Counted from the first letter of the stretch, positions 1-6,674 are shown. The stretch: DNA of 8,233 nt from Actinomycetes bacterium (GCA_021798135.1 JAJZYI010000146.1:1-8233), one strand, 5' to 3'. Numbers and translations are program-made. Notes: generated from the sequence alone by a model not told the origin.

Positions 1-1601
1 CCCGTGAGCACCGCACCGACGTGCCCCCGCACCCGGCCCAGCGCGGTCCGGCGCTCGGCGACGCCGCCCGAGGCGGCCGCGCCGGCGCCCGTCGCCACGG
101 CGACCAGCAGCCCCGCCGCGGCGATGCGGCCCGCGTCCGAGCCGACGAGGTGCGGGACGAGCAGCGCGGCGACGGCGGTGGCCGCCACGGCCGCGACGGC
201 CGTCGACGCCACTGCTCGGTCCCACGGGCCGATCCGGCGCCGGGCGAACAGCGACCAGGAGCAGAGCAGGTTGGCGACGACGACGGCGACGGAAGTCGCC
301 ACGGCCGCGCCGTCGATCCCCCACGCCGGGACGAGCACGACGCAGGCGACGGCGTCGACCGCGACGGCGACGCCCTGGCGCACCGCTACCGCGCCCGGCA
401 TCCCGTAGGCGTCCAGGACGAGCCCGTTGTAGCCGAGCAGGACGTGCACCGCGACGCCGGCGGCCAGGATCCGCAGCGGCCCGCCGTACGCGGCGTAGCC
501 GGCCCCGAACAGCAGCGTCAGCACCGACCGGGGGACCGCCAGGGCGACGCCGAGCGCCGGTGCGCAGACTGCCAGGTTCCAGCGCGACGCCCAGTGGTAC
601 AGCCTGGCGGTCTCGGTCCTCCCACCGCCGGCGATGCTCCGGGCGGCCGCCGGGAGGAAGAAGCCGCCCATGACGGCCGGGAGGGCCAGGAGCGCGTCCG
701 CCACCCGGGACACCGGGGCGTAGGCACCCGCTGCCCCACCGCCGTGCACCGCCGCCAGCACGAGGACGTCGAGCTGGGAGATGCCGCCGGCGAACACGGA
801 GGTCAGGAGCATGGCGCCCGCGAGGGCGGCGAGCCGCCGGCGAACCGGTGCGGCGATCGGGGCCGGGCGGTCACCGCCGCGACGGCGGGCCAGGAACCGT
901 GCCACCAGGGCGACCGCCGCCAGGGCCCCGGCCGTGCGGGCCGCGCCCATCACGAGCGGGCTGCGGGACCCTGCGGCCAGCGCTGCGAGGGTCACCACGG
1001 CGGTCACCACGGCAGGCACCGTCGACACCGCCGCGACGGTCCTCCCGGCGAACCCGGCGCGCGCCGTCCCGATCCCGAGGCCGAGGACCGGCGCCAGGAC
1101 GACCACGGGCACCATGGCGACGAGCGGACCGACCGCAGGGTGCAGCGCTGGCACCAGGTCGACCACGCCGACGGCGGCGGCACCGACCGCTGCCGCCGCC
1201 ACGCACAGCTCGGCGGCCAGCCGGCGCGCCGCAGCGTAGGTCGCGTCCGGCCCGGCACCGCTGCCCGGCACCGAGGCGCGTGCCATCGCCTGCGCGACCG
1301 CCGACGACAGGCCGAAGCCGGTCAGCGCGCCGGCCACCGTCACCACGGCCACGGCCGTCGCCAGGCGGGCGTAGGCGGCGGCCGGCAGCACCCGCACCAG
1401 GACGACGGTGAGGCCGGGGCTCACGACGAGGCTCACGGCGAAGCCGGCAGCCGTCCACCCTCCCGCCCGGGCGACGCGCCTGCGGTCACCCCCGTCGGGC
1501 GCCGGGACCCCGACCGGGGCGACAGGACCGTCAGCGGCAGGACCGTCCGCCACGGGCACGTCGCCGGCCGGCGCGCGATCAGCCCTCACGGCCGCCGTCA
1601 C
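1..1601 (-). CDS. Wzx/PST-type polysaccharide (oligosaccharide) flippase, C-terminus cut by window edge
   Basis: The frame starts at GTG 1601-1599 and stays open for 533 codons to the left edge, so the stop lies outside. The product is a very hydrophobic polytopic membrane protein with about 14 predicted spans between residues 49 and 511, after a 48-residue Pro/Ala/Asp-rich, probably cytoplasmic N-terminus. Flippase-like features are GWTAAGFAVSLVVSPGLT entering span 1, ISQLDVLVLAAV (274-285), GAYAPVSRVADALLALP (292-308), LLFGAGYAAYGGPLRIL (363-379) and VPAWGIDGAAVATS (424-437). Members of this MOP-superfamily group (Wzx, MurJ-like) move lipid-linked oligosaccharides across the inner membrane. 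The start overlaps the upstream sulfotransferase stop as GTGA, which suggests translational coupling and a shared glycan pathway. I see no strong Shine-Dalgarno sequence. Substrate is unknown. A drug/Na+ MATE exporter is less likely, because the span pattern and these signatures fit the polysaccharide branch better. Confidence 0.85.
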   Translation of the reverse strand, partial: MTAAVRADRAPAGDVPVADGPAADGPVAPVGVPAPDGGDRRRVARAGGWTAAGFAVSLVVSPGLTVVLVRVLPAAAYARLATAVAVVTVAGALTGFGLSSAVAQAMARASVPGSGAGPDATYAAARRLAAELCVAAAAVGAAAVGVVDLVPALHPAVGPLVAMVPVVVLAPVLGLGIGTARAGFAGRTVAAVSTVPAVVTAVVTLAALAAGSRSPLVMGAARTAGALAAVALVARFLARRRGGDRPAPIAAPVRRRLAALAGAMLLTSVFAGGISQLDVLVLAAVHGGGAAGAYAPVSRVADALLALPAVMGGFFLPAAARSIAGGGRTETARLYHWASRWNLAVCAPALGVALAVPRSVLTLLFGAGYAAYGGPLRILAAGVAVHVLLGYNGLVLDAYGMPGAVAVRQGVAVAVDAVACVVLVPAWGIDGAAVATSVAVVVANLLCSWSLFARRRIGPWDRAVASTAVAAVAATAVAALLVPHLVGSDAGRIAAAGLLVAVATGAGAAASGGVAERRTALGRVRGHVGAVLT

Positions 1602-2683
1602 CCCAGGTAGCCGTGCCGGCGCATCGCCGGGCCGAGGACCTCGACGACGCGATCCGCGTCGGCCGGGTCCAGGTCGCGGCGCCAGCGGCCGATCGACGAC
1701 TCGGGATCGGCGCTCGTCATGTGGCGGGCCATGGCTGCCCGGCCCCGTTCCACGGCAGCCGGGTCGAGGGCGGCACCGAGCCACGTTCCGAGCTCGGCGG
1801 CCACCCCGGCGAGATCGCGCACGAGGTCCTCGTAGCGGACGAGGCGGCTGTCGACCAGGCCGGCACGTCGCTCGAAGGCGTCGAACCTGTCCCGCATGCC
1901 GCGCAGCAGCCGGTCGAGGTCCGCAGCGTCGTCGTCCCCGGGGCGCCGCCCGAAGCCCGGGTAGCCGCGCTTGGCGTCGAAGGCGCGGACCGACGCCACG
2001 ACGTCACGGGGGTCGCGGACGAGGTGGACCACCCGGGCGGCGACGCCCGACCGGACCAGGAGGTCGACGTCGTCCGCCAGGGCCTTCTCGGCGTAGAAGC
2101 GCCCGGGTGCCCCGCTGAAGGCTTCGGTCGCCGCGCAGAACGCCGCCCAGAGCGCCGAGACGGCACCGTCCCTGAGCTGCACCGGGTCGAGCGACAGGGG
2201 CACGAACGGCAGGGACCCCCCGCTGCCGTCGAGCACGCCGGCCGCCCCCGGCTCCGGACGGTCCCGGAGCGGCTGGTCGACGTGGCGGACCGCCGACAGC
2301 AGGCAGTGCAGGTACCGGTTCTCGAACGGGTAGACCCGGTCGAAGACGATGTCGGGCGAGGTGCCGAGCAGCTGCATGAGCAGGGTGCTGCCCACGCGGC
2401 CCTCGATCATGTCGACCAGCAGCGGCTGCAGGGACCCGCCGGCCGAGGGTTCGGCGACCGGCCGGCGCGGCCGCCGCGACCGGCGGCGGGCCAGGTGGAC
2501 GCGGGCGCTCCACCGCAGCTCCTGCCACTGCCGGGCCGACCTGGCGGCCACGCGCCGGCGGAGCTCTGCCCGTCCCGAGCCTGCGCCCCGGTGCCGGCCT
2601 GCGCCCCGGTGCCGGCCTGCGGCCGTCCCCGGGGGAGGCGGCCCACTGGCGGTGCCGAGCGAGTGGCGCGACAGCGTGGTCAT
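1598..2683 (-). CDS. PAPS-dependent sulfotransferase family protein
   Basis: The 361-residue product (ATG at 2683-2681) carries both PAPS-binding signatures of sulfotransferases. The 5'-phosphosulfate loop is EGRVGSTLL at about residues 94-102, following a beta strand LLVDMI. The 3'-phosphate motif is VVHLVRDPRDVVAS at about 218-231, and LVRYEDLVRD at about 281-290 is a further family hallmark. The enzyme is expected to transfer sulfate from PAPS to a hydroxyl, often on a glycan or lipid, in the cytoplasm. Residues 1-85 are Arg/Pro/Gly-rich low complexity with a twice-repeated 6-residue unit, so the conserved fold starts near residue 86. An in-frame TTG at 2695 and a GTG at codon 45 of this frame are alternative starts. 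No Shine-Dalgarno sequence precedes the ATG, and a 28-bp duplication covers it. The stop TGA overlaps the flippase GTG, which makes a coupled pair. The acceptor cannot be named. Confidence 0.86.
   Translation of the reverse strand: MTTLSRHSLGTASGPPPPGTAAGRHRGAGRHRGAGSGRAELRRRVAARSARQWQELRWSARVHLARRRSRRPRRPVAEPSAGGSLQPLLVDMIEGRVGSTLLMQLLGTSPDIVFDRVYPFENRYLHCLLSAVRHVDQPLRDRPEPGAAGVLDGSGGSLPFVPLSLDPVQLRDGAVSALWAAFCAATEAFSGAPGRFYAEKALADDVDLLVRSGVAARVVHLVRDPRDVVASVRAFDAKRGYPGFGRRPGDDDAADLDRLLRGMRDRFDAFERRAGLVDSRLVRYEDLVRDLAGVAAELGTWLGAALDPAAVERGRAAMARHMTSADPESSIGRWRRDLDPADADRVVEVLGPAMRRHGYLG
2580..2622. repeat. 18-bp tandem repeat inside the sulfotransferase N-terminus
   Basis: Two perfect 18-bp copies (2580-2597 and 2598-2615) are followed by 7 bases of a third. 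The unit is CCTGCGCCCCGGTGCCGG on the plus strand. Because 18 is a multiple of 3, it encodes an in-frame 6-residue repeat (RHRGAG twice) in the low-complexity N-terminus of the sulfotransferase, upstream of the PAPS loop. It looks like a slippage-type duplication that the protein tolerates. Confidence 0.9.
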
Positions 2684-2728
2684 CGGGTCACGCAACCGGG
2701 AGCGTGGTCATCGGGTCACGCAACCGGG
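2673..2728. repeat. Perfect 28-bp tandem duplication over the sulfotransferase start
   Basis: Bases 2673-2700 are repeated exactly at 2701-2728. Each unit contains, on the minus strand, TTGCGTGACCCGATGACC, which includes the ATG start context. Since 28 is not a multiple of 3, the outer ATG (2711) falls in a different frame from the inner, functional ATG (2683). The duplication therefore adds a decoy start instead of lengthening the protein. Confidence 0.95.
2688..2711 (-). other. Seven-codon upstream mini-ORF before the sulfotransferase
   Basis: On the minus strand, ATG at 2711-2709 opens the frame MTTLPVA and stops at TGA 2690-2688, four bases before the sulfotransferase ATG at 2683. It arises directly from the 28-bp duplication. 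If translated, it could pass ribosomes to the downstream start by termination-reinitiation, or it could compete with that start. No Shine-Dalgarno sequence is visible, so translation is conjecture. Confidence 0.35.
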
Positions 2729-2982
2729 TCGGAGACCTGGCGGCACGACGCCCGTCGCGCGCGCCGCCGACCGGTGGCCGCGCCGGCCGCCGCCGTGACG
2801 CCAGACGGCCTGGTCGGGATCCCTCGCTCGCCTGGTGGCACACCCACTCCCGCTCGTCGCGTCGTCGGCAGGCCCGGTGCCGGCCCGTACCTGGTATCGG
2901 CGCGACCGCCGACGGGGTTGAGGCGACCGAGCGGTGCCGGGACCGCCCCAACGCCACGCACCGTGACGCGCGCCGGCGCCGT

Positions 2983-2990
2983 GGGGCAGG
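2983..2990 (+). promoter_or_regulatory. Ribosome binding site of the LLM oxidoreductase
   Basis: GGGGCAGG ends 8 bases before the ATG at 2999. It favours this ATG over the in-frame GTG at 2981, which would begin before the site, and over the out-of-frame ATG at 2991, which reaches a stop after three codons. Confidence 0.6.
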
Positions 2991-2998
2991 ATGAGCCG

Positions 2999-4024
2999 AT
3001 GAAGCTCGGCCTGCAACTGGGGTACTGGGGCGCCGGCCCACCGCCGGACGCCGTGGCGCAGGTGGCGGAGGCCGAGCGCCTCGGCTACGACTCGCTGTGG
3101 ACCGCCGAGGCCTACGGGTCCGACGCGCTGACGCCGCTGGCCTGGTGGGGGGCGCGCACCGAGCGCCTGCGGCTCGGCACGGCGCTGTGCCAGCTGTCGG
3201 CCCGCACCCCCACGGCCGCGGCCATGGCGGCGATCACCATGGACCACCTGTCGGGCGGGCGCTTCGTGCTGGGCCTGGGCGTGTCGGGGCCGCAGGTGGT
3301 GGAGGGCTGGTACGGCCAGCCGTTCCCGAAGCCCCTGGCCCGCACCCGCGAGTACGTGTCGGTGGTCCGCAAGGTCCTCGCCCGCGACGCGCCGGTGACC
3401 AACGACGGCCCCCACTACCCGCTGCCCTACCCGGGTGGCACGGGGCTCGGGAAGCCGCTCAAGTCGATCGTGCACCCGCTGCGCGAGGACATCCCGGTCA
3501 TCCTCGGTGCCGAGGGCCCGAAGAACGTGGCGCTGGCCGCCGAGATCGCGGACGGCTGGCTGCCGCTGTTCTTCTCCCCCGCCCACATGGGCGAGCTCGC
3601 TGCCGCCCTCGCCGAGGGCTTCGCCCGCCCCGGCGCCCGGCGCAGCGCCGAGGACTTCGAGGTGCTCGCCTTCTGCCCGGTGATCGTGACCGACGACGTC
3701 GAGCGGGCCGCCGACTTCTACCGGCCCATGCTGGCGCTGTACATGGGCGGGATGGGGGCACGCGAGGCGAACTTCCACTTCGACGTGTTCGTGCGCATGG
3801 GGTTCGAGGCCGAGGCCCGCAAGGTCCAGGACCTCTACCTCGCCGGGCACAAGGCCGAGGCTGCGGCGGCGGTGCCCACGTCGCTGGTGGAGCAGGTGGC
3901 GCTCGTCGGGCCGAAGGAGAAGATCCGCGACGACCTGGCGGCGTGGCAGGAGTCGATCGCCACCACCCTCGTCGTCGCCGGCGGCGTCGACACGCTGCGG
4001 CTCGTGGCCGAGCTCGTCCTGTGA
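2999..4024 (+). CDS. LLM-class (luciferase-like) F420-dependent oxidoreductase, Rv3520c-like
   Basis: The 341-residue protein is a full-length TIM-barrel luciferase-like monooxygenase/oxidoreductase. It begins MKLGLQLGYWG and keeps family blocks: YDSLWTAEAYGSDALTPLAWWG (30-51), LRLGTALCQLSARTPTAAAMAA (57-78), LSGGRFVLGLGVSGPQVVEGWYG (84-106), PVILGAEGPKNVALAAEIADGWLP (166-189) and LYMGGMG (247-253). From memory these blocks closely resemble Mycobacterium tuberculosis Rv3520c, whose family is predicted to use the deazaflavin F420. The cofactor is inferred from family, and FMN use is not excluded. Substrate is unknown; related enzymes reduce or oxidise alcohol, ketone or lipid intermediates. 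The Shine-Dalgarno sequence GGGGCAGG supports the chosen ATG. Its TGA overlaps the next gene's GTG, so the two are probably co-translated. Confidence 0.9.
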   Translation: MKLGLQLGYWGAGPPPDAVAQVAEAERLGYDSLWTAEAYGSDALTPLAWWGARTERLRLGTALCQLSARTPTAAAMAAITMDHLSGGRFVLGLGVSGPQVVEGWYGQPFPKPLARTREYVSVVRKVLARDAPVTNDGPHYPLPYPGGTGLGKPLKSIVHPLREDIPVILGAEGPKNVALAAEIADGWLPLFFSPAHMGELAAALAEGFARPGARRSAEDFEVLAFCPVIVTDDVERAADFYRPMLALYMGGMGAREANFHFDVFVRMGFEAEARKVQDLYLAGHKAEAAAAVPTSLVEQVALVGPKEKIRDDLAAWQESIATTLVVAGGVDTLRLVAELVL

Positions 4025-5049
4025 TCGTCTACGGCGCCTACGGGTACACCGGGCGCCTGGTGGTGGAGCGGGCGGTGGCACGCGGCCTCCGCCCGGTGCT
4101 CGCGGGACGGCGCCGCGAGCCGCTGGCCGAGATGGCGGGGAAGCTGGGGCTCGAGCACCGGGTCTGCGACCTGGGCGACCCCGGGCGGCTCGACGCGGTG
4201 CTGGCCGGCACCGGTGTCGTCGCCCACTGCGCCGGGCCGTTCTCGGCCACGTCTCGCCCGATGGTGGAGGCCTGCCTGCGCACCGGCACCCACTACCTCG
4301 ACATCACCGGCGAGATCGACGTGTTCGAGGCGGTCCTCGCCCGCGACGGCGAGGCGGCCGCTGCCGGCGTGGTCCTGCTGCCCGGTGCCGGGTTCGACGT
4401 GGTGCCGTCGGACTGCCTGGCCGCCATGCTGGCACGGGCGGTCGCCGACCCCGTCCGCCTGGCGCTGGCGGTGCGGCTGGCGGGCGGTGCCAGCGCCGGG
4501 ACGGCGACCACCGCCACCGAGGGGCTCCGAGCCCGGTGCCGGATGGGAGGTCGGATCGTGCCGGTGCCGCGCGACCGCCGGCGGCGCCGGATCCGGTTCG
4601 CCGACGGCGGCGCCACCGTGGCGGCGGTGTCGTGGGGGGACGTGGCGACCGCCTACCGCTCCACCGGGATCCCCGACATCACCACGTACGCGGCGATCCC
4701 CGCCCCCGTCGTGGCGCTGGGCGAGGCCACGGCCGGCCTGCTCGAGCTCCCGGCCGTGCGCCGGGCGCTCCAGGCGGTCACCCGACGCCTGCCGGGCCCC
4801 TCCGCGTCGGTCCGCCGGCGGACCACCGGCGAGGTGTGGGGCGAGGTGACCGGCGCCGACGGCACCACGGCGCAGGGCACCGTCACCACGCCCAACGGCT
4901 ACCTCTTCACCGCCGACTCGGTCGTCGAGATCGCCCTGCGCGTCGGCGACCTCGCTCCCGGCGCGCACACGCCGTCGACGGCGCTCGGCGCCGACTTCGT
5001 CCGGTCGCTCGACGGGGTCACCGTGGCGCTGCAGCCACCGTCCCGGTAG
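4021..5049 (+). CDS. Saccharopine dehydrogenase-like NAD(P)-binding reductase (trans-acting enoyl reductase type)
   Basis: The 342-residue product opens straight into a Rossmann fold, MIVYGAYGYTGRLVVERAVARGLRPVLAGR, with the dinucleotide-binding GAYGYTG at residues 5-11. Family signatures follow: AHCAGPFSATSRPMVEACL (68-86), GTHYLDITGE (89-98) and LPGAGFDVVPSDCLA (120-134). The end, HTPSTALGADFVRSLDG (316-332), is also typical. This group includes the mycobacterial trans-acting enoyl reductase Rv2953, which serves phthiocerol and phenolphthiocerol synthesis; real lysine-pathway saccharopine dehydrogenases are only distant relatives. The protein is shorter than Rv2953 (about 418 residues as I recall). 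The GTG start at 4021-4023 is set by the GTGA overlap with the oxidoreductase and by its position just before the first beta strand. The likely role is NAD(P)H-dependent reduction of a lipid or polyketide intermediate, inferred from family and neighbour. Confidence 0.85.
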   Translation: MIVYGAYGYTGRLVVERAVARGLRPVLAGRRREPLAEMAGKLGLEHRVCDLGDPGRLDAVLAGTGVVAHCAGPFSATSRPMVEACLRTGTHYLDITGEIDVFEAVLARDGEAAAAGVVLLPGAGFDVVPSDCLAAMLARAVADPVRLALAVRLAGGASAGTATTATEGLRARCRMGGRIVPVPRDRRRRRIRFADGGATVAAVSWGDVATAYRSTGIPDITTYAAIPAPVVALGEATAGLLELPAVRRALQAVTRRLPGPSASVRRRTTGEVWGEVTGADGTTAQGTVTTPNGYLFTADSVVEIALRVGDLAPGAHTPSTALGADFVRSLDGVTVALQPPSR

Positions 5050-5073
5050 CGCGGCGGGTCGTCCCCCACCGCG
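5050..5073. terminator. Possible bidirectional hairpin terminator between convergent genes
   Basis: CGCGG (5050-5054) pairs with CCGCG (5069-5073). After one C-A mismatch, GGG (5056-5058) pairs with CCC (5065-5067), leaving a 6-base loop. It starts one base after the reductase stop and lies 27 bases beyond the decarboxylase stop. There is no T tract, so termination is inferred from position between convergent genes. The rest of the gap (5074-5100) shows nothing recognisable. Confidence 0.35.
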
Positions 5074-5100
5074 GCTGCCGGGCACCGGCGCCCCGCCTGC

Positions 5101-6483
5101 TCAGTGGTGGAAGCCGCTGCGCCGGCGGCTGCCCTGGCCCCCGTGCCGCCGGCGCAGCTCGGCGACCTCGTCGTGCACCGCCTGGGCCAGCATGCCGGCC
5201 AGGTCCCGGCCGAACCCGTTGCGGACCACGACGCGCAGGACGCTCAGGTCGTCGATCGCCGGCGGCATGGGGTAGGCGGGCAGCAGCCAGTTGCGCCCGC
5301 GCAGGGCCTCGGACAGCTCGTAGACGTCGAAGGGCTCGCCGTCGGCCACCGCGACCGTCACCGCCGGGATGCCGAGCTCGGCCCCGACCCTGCGGAACGG
5401 GCCCCGCCGCACCAGGTCGTCGGCGAGCCAGGCGGCCGTGTCGCGGGCTGCCTGCTGCACGGCCCGATAGCCCTCGTGCCCGAGGCGGAGGAACGTGTAG
5501 TACTGGGCGACGACCTGGGCGCCCGGTCGCGAGAAGTTGAGGGCGAAGGTCGGCATGTGGCCGCCCAGGTAGTCGACGTCGAACACCAGGCCCTCGGGCA
5601 GCGCGTCGGCGTCGCGCCACACCGCCCAGCCGACGCCGGGGTAGACGAGCCCGTACTTGTGCCCCGAGGCGTTGATCGACGCCACGCGGTCCAGGCGGAA
5701 GTCCCACGCCAGGTCGGGGTCCAGGAACGGCGCCACGAAGCCACCCGACGCGGCGTCGACGTGCAGGGGCACGTCGGGTCCGCCGCCCGCGGCCAGGCGG
5801 TCCAGGGCGGCCGCGACGGCGGCCACCGGCTCGTAGCTGCCGTCGTAGGTGGAGCCGAGCACGGCCACCACGCCGATCGTGCGCTCGTCGCAGTGGGCGG
5901 CGGCCGCGTCGGGGGTGAGGTGCGTGGCGTCGGGCCCCACCGGCACCAGGCGGGGCTCGACGTCGAAGTACCGGCAGAACTTCTCCCAGCAGACCTGCAC
6001 GTTGGCCCCCATGACCAGGTTGGGCCGGTCGTCGGTGGCGCCGGCGGCCCGGCGCCGGTCTCGCCAGCGCCACTTGAGGGCCAGGCCGGCGAGCATGGCG
6101 GCCTCGCTCGACCCGGTCGTCGAGCACCCCGTCGCCTGCCCGTGGGACGGGGCGTGCCACAGCTCGGCGAGCATCCCCACGCAGCGCCGCTCGAGCTCGG
6201 CCGTCTGCGGGTACTCGTCCTTGTCGATCATGTTCTTGTCGGCGCACTCGGCCATGAGCTCCCGCGCCTCGCGCTCCATCCACGTGGTGACGAAGGTGGC
6301 CAGGTTGAGCCTGGAGCTGCCGTCGAGCAGCAGCTCGTCGTGGACGACCTGGTAGGCGAGCGGCGCCGGCATCCCCCGCCTCGGCAGGCGGTTCTTCGGC
6401 AGCGGGTGCGTCTCGGCCAGGTCGGCGAACTGCGGCCGCGTCCGCAGGCTCTCGCCGTCGGCGGCATGTCGGTGGAGTGCCAT
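5101..6483 (-). CDS. gadB: Glutamate decarboxylase, PLP-dependent
   Basis: The 460-residue enzyme converts L-glutamate to GABA and CO2, consuming a proton, in the cytoplasm. It aligns from memory with E. coli GadB (466 residues) over its whole length. Landmarks are PLAYQVVHDELLLDGSSRLN (41-60), the STTGSSEAAM phosphate-binding segment (121-130), HVDAASGGF (241-249) with Asp243 for the PLP pyridine nitrogen, SINASGHKYG (269-278) with Lys276 as the Schiff-base lysine, and VDYLGGHMPTFALNFSRPG (303-321). The C-terminus is GFHH, comparable to the E. coli tail whose penultimate His465 closes the active site at neutral pH. I chose the ATG at 6483-6481, with GGGG five to eight bases upstream; an in-frame ATG at 6519 would add 12 residues and lacks a ribosome binding site. 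It stands alone, with no linked glutamate/GABA antiporter in view. Confidence 0.96.
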   Translation of the reverse strand: MALHRHAADGESLRTRPQFADLAETHPLPKNRLPRRGMPAPLAYQVVHDELLLDGSSRLNLATFVTTWMEREARELMAECADKNMIDKDEYPQTAELERRCVGMLAELWHAPSHGQATGCSTTGSSEAAMLAGLALKWRWRDRRRAAGATDDRPNLVMGANVQVCWEKFCRYFDVEPRLVPVGPDATHLTPDAAAAHCDERTIGVVAVLGSTYDGSYEPVAAVAAALDRLAAGGGPDVPLHVDAASGGFVAPFLDPDLAWDFRLDRVASINASGHKYGLVYPGVGWAVWRDADALPEGLVFDVDYLGGHMPTFALNFSRPGAQVVAQYYTFLRLGHEGYRAVQQAARDTAAWLADDLVRRGPFRRVGAELGIPAVTVAVADGEPFDVYELSEALRGRNWLLPAYPMPPAIDDLSVLRVVVRNGFGRDLAGMLAQAVHDEVAELRRRHGGQGSRRRSGFHH

Positions 6484-6582
6484 CGCCCCAGCATGGCCCG
6501 TTGCGCACGCCAATGGCATGGCAGCGGCAGCACGCCGCGACCCGGCACCGGTCGCGGAGCGGCCGCGGTGGCCACGTGCACG

Positions 6583-6630
6583 ACAGCCGGCACGGCGGCG
6601 ACAGGCACAGCCGGCAGGGCGGCGACAGGC
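6583..6630. repeat. 24-bp tandem duplication upstream of glutamate decarboxylase
   Basis: Bases 6583-6606 are repeated at 6607-6630 with a single mismatch, C versus G at unit position 11. Each copy begins ACAGCCGGCA and ends GGCGGCGACAGGC. The pair lies 100-147 bases upstream of the decarboxylase ATG and outside recognised coding sequence. It is either a duplicated regulatory site or simple slippage. Confidence 0.9.
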
Positions 6631-6674
6631 ATGGCTGCCCTCCCTCGGTCCGGGGACAGGACGGAGAAGGCCAA

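Larger units (their letters stand above)
2684..2998. promoter_or_regulatory. Divergent intergenic region between sulfotransferase and LLM oxidoreductase
   Basis: These 315 bases separate the divergent sulfotransferase-flippase and oxidoreductase-reductase pairs and must hold both promoters. Apart from the 28-bp tandem duplication at its left end and a Shine-Dalgarno-like GGGGCAGG at 2983-2990, I see no convincing -35/-10 pair, riboswitch or terminator. The least G/C-rich spot is TACCTGGTATC near 2889-2899. Short open frames crossing it look like G+C artefacts. Confidence 0.5.

Noticed and set aside
871..1458. A 195-residue minus-strand open frame inside the flippase region.
   Set aside because: It is in a different frame from the flippase and is Arg/Gly-rich without motifs, a G+C shadow.
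21..1610. A 529-residue plus-strand open frame over the flippase.
   Set aside because: Its translation is low-complexity Arg/Gly/His/Asp sequence. The minus-strand frame reads as a coherent polytopic membrane protein with flippase signatures.
2684..2695. The TTG at 2695 as sulfotransferase start.
   Set aside because: It adds only four residues within the duplicated repeat, and an ATG is available at 2683. Without a Shine-Dalgarno sequence for either, ATG is preferred.
2580..2728. A CRISPR-like or attachment-site reading of the short repeats.
   Set aside because: The copies are directly abutting with no spacers, and no cas, integrase or transposase genes are present.
2881..2960. Promoter-like hexamers, such as TTGAGG at 2918-2923, upstream of the oxidoreductase.
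   Set aside because: No matching -10 element occurs at suitable spacing, and single hexamer matches are not evidence.
1613..2998. Plus-strand in-frame extension upstream of the LLM oxidoreductase.
   Set aside because: It lies antisense to the sulfotransferase, has no conserved motifs, and the ATG at 2999 has its own Shine-Dalgarno sequence and the family's usual N-terminus.
3097..4020. Plus-strand in-frame extension upstream of the saccharopine-dehydrogenase-like gene.
   Set aside because: It overlaps the oxidoreductase in another frame with Arg/Gly-rich composition, and the Rossmann fold starts exactly at the GTG at 4021.
2708..4081. A 457-residue minus-strand open frame antisense to the LLM oxidoreductase.
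   Set aside because: Composition is typical of antisense shadow (His/Arg/Gln/Val-rich), with no domains, and it crosses a gene boundary.
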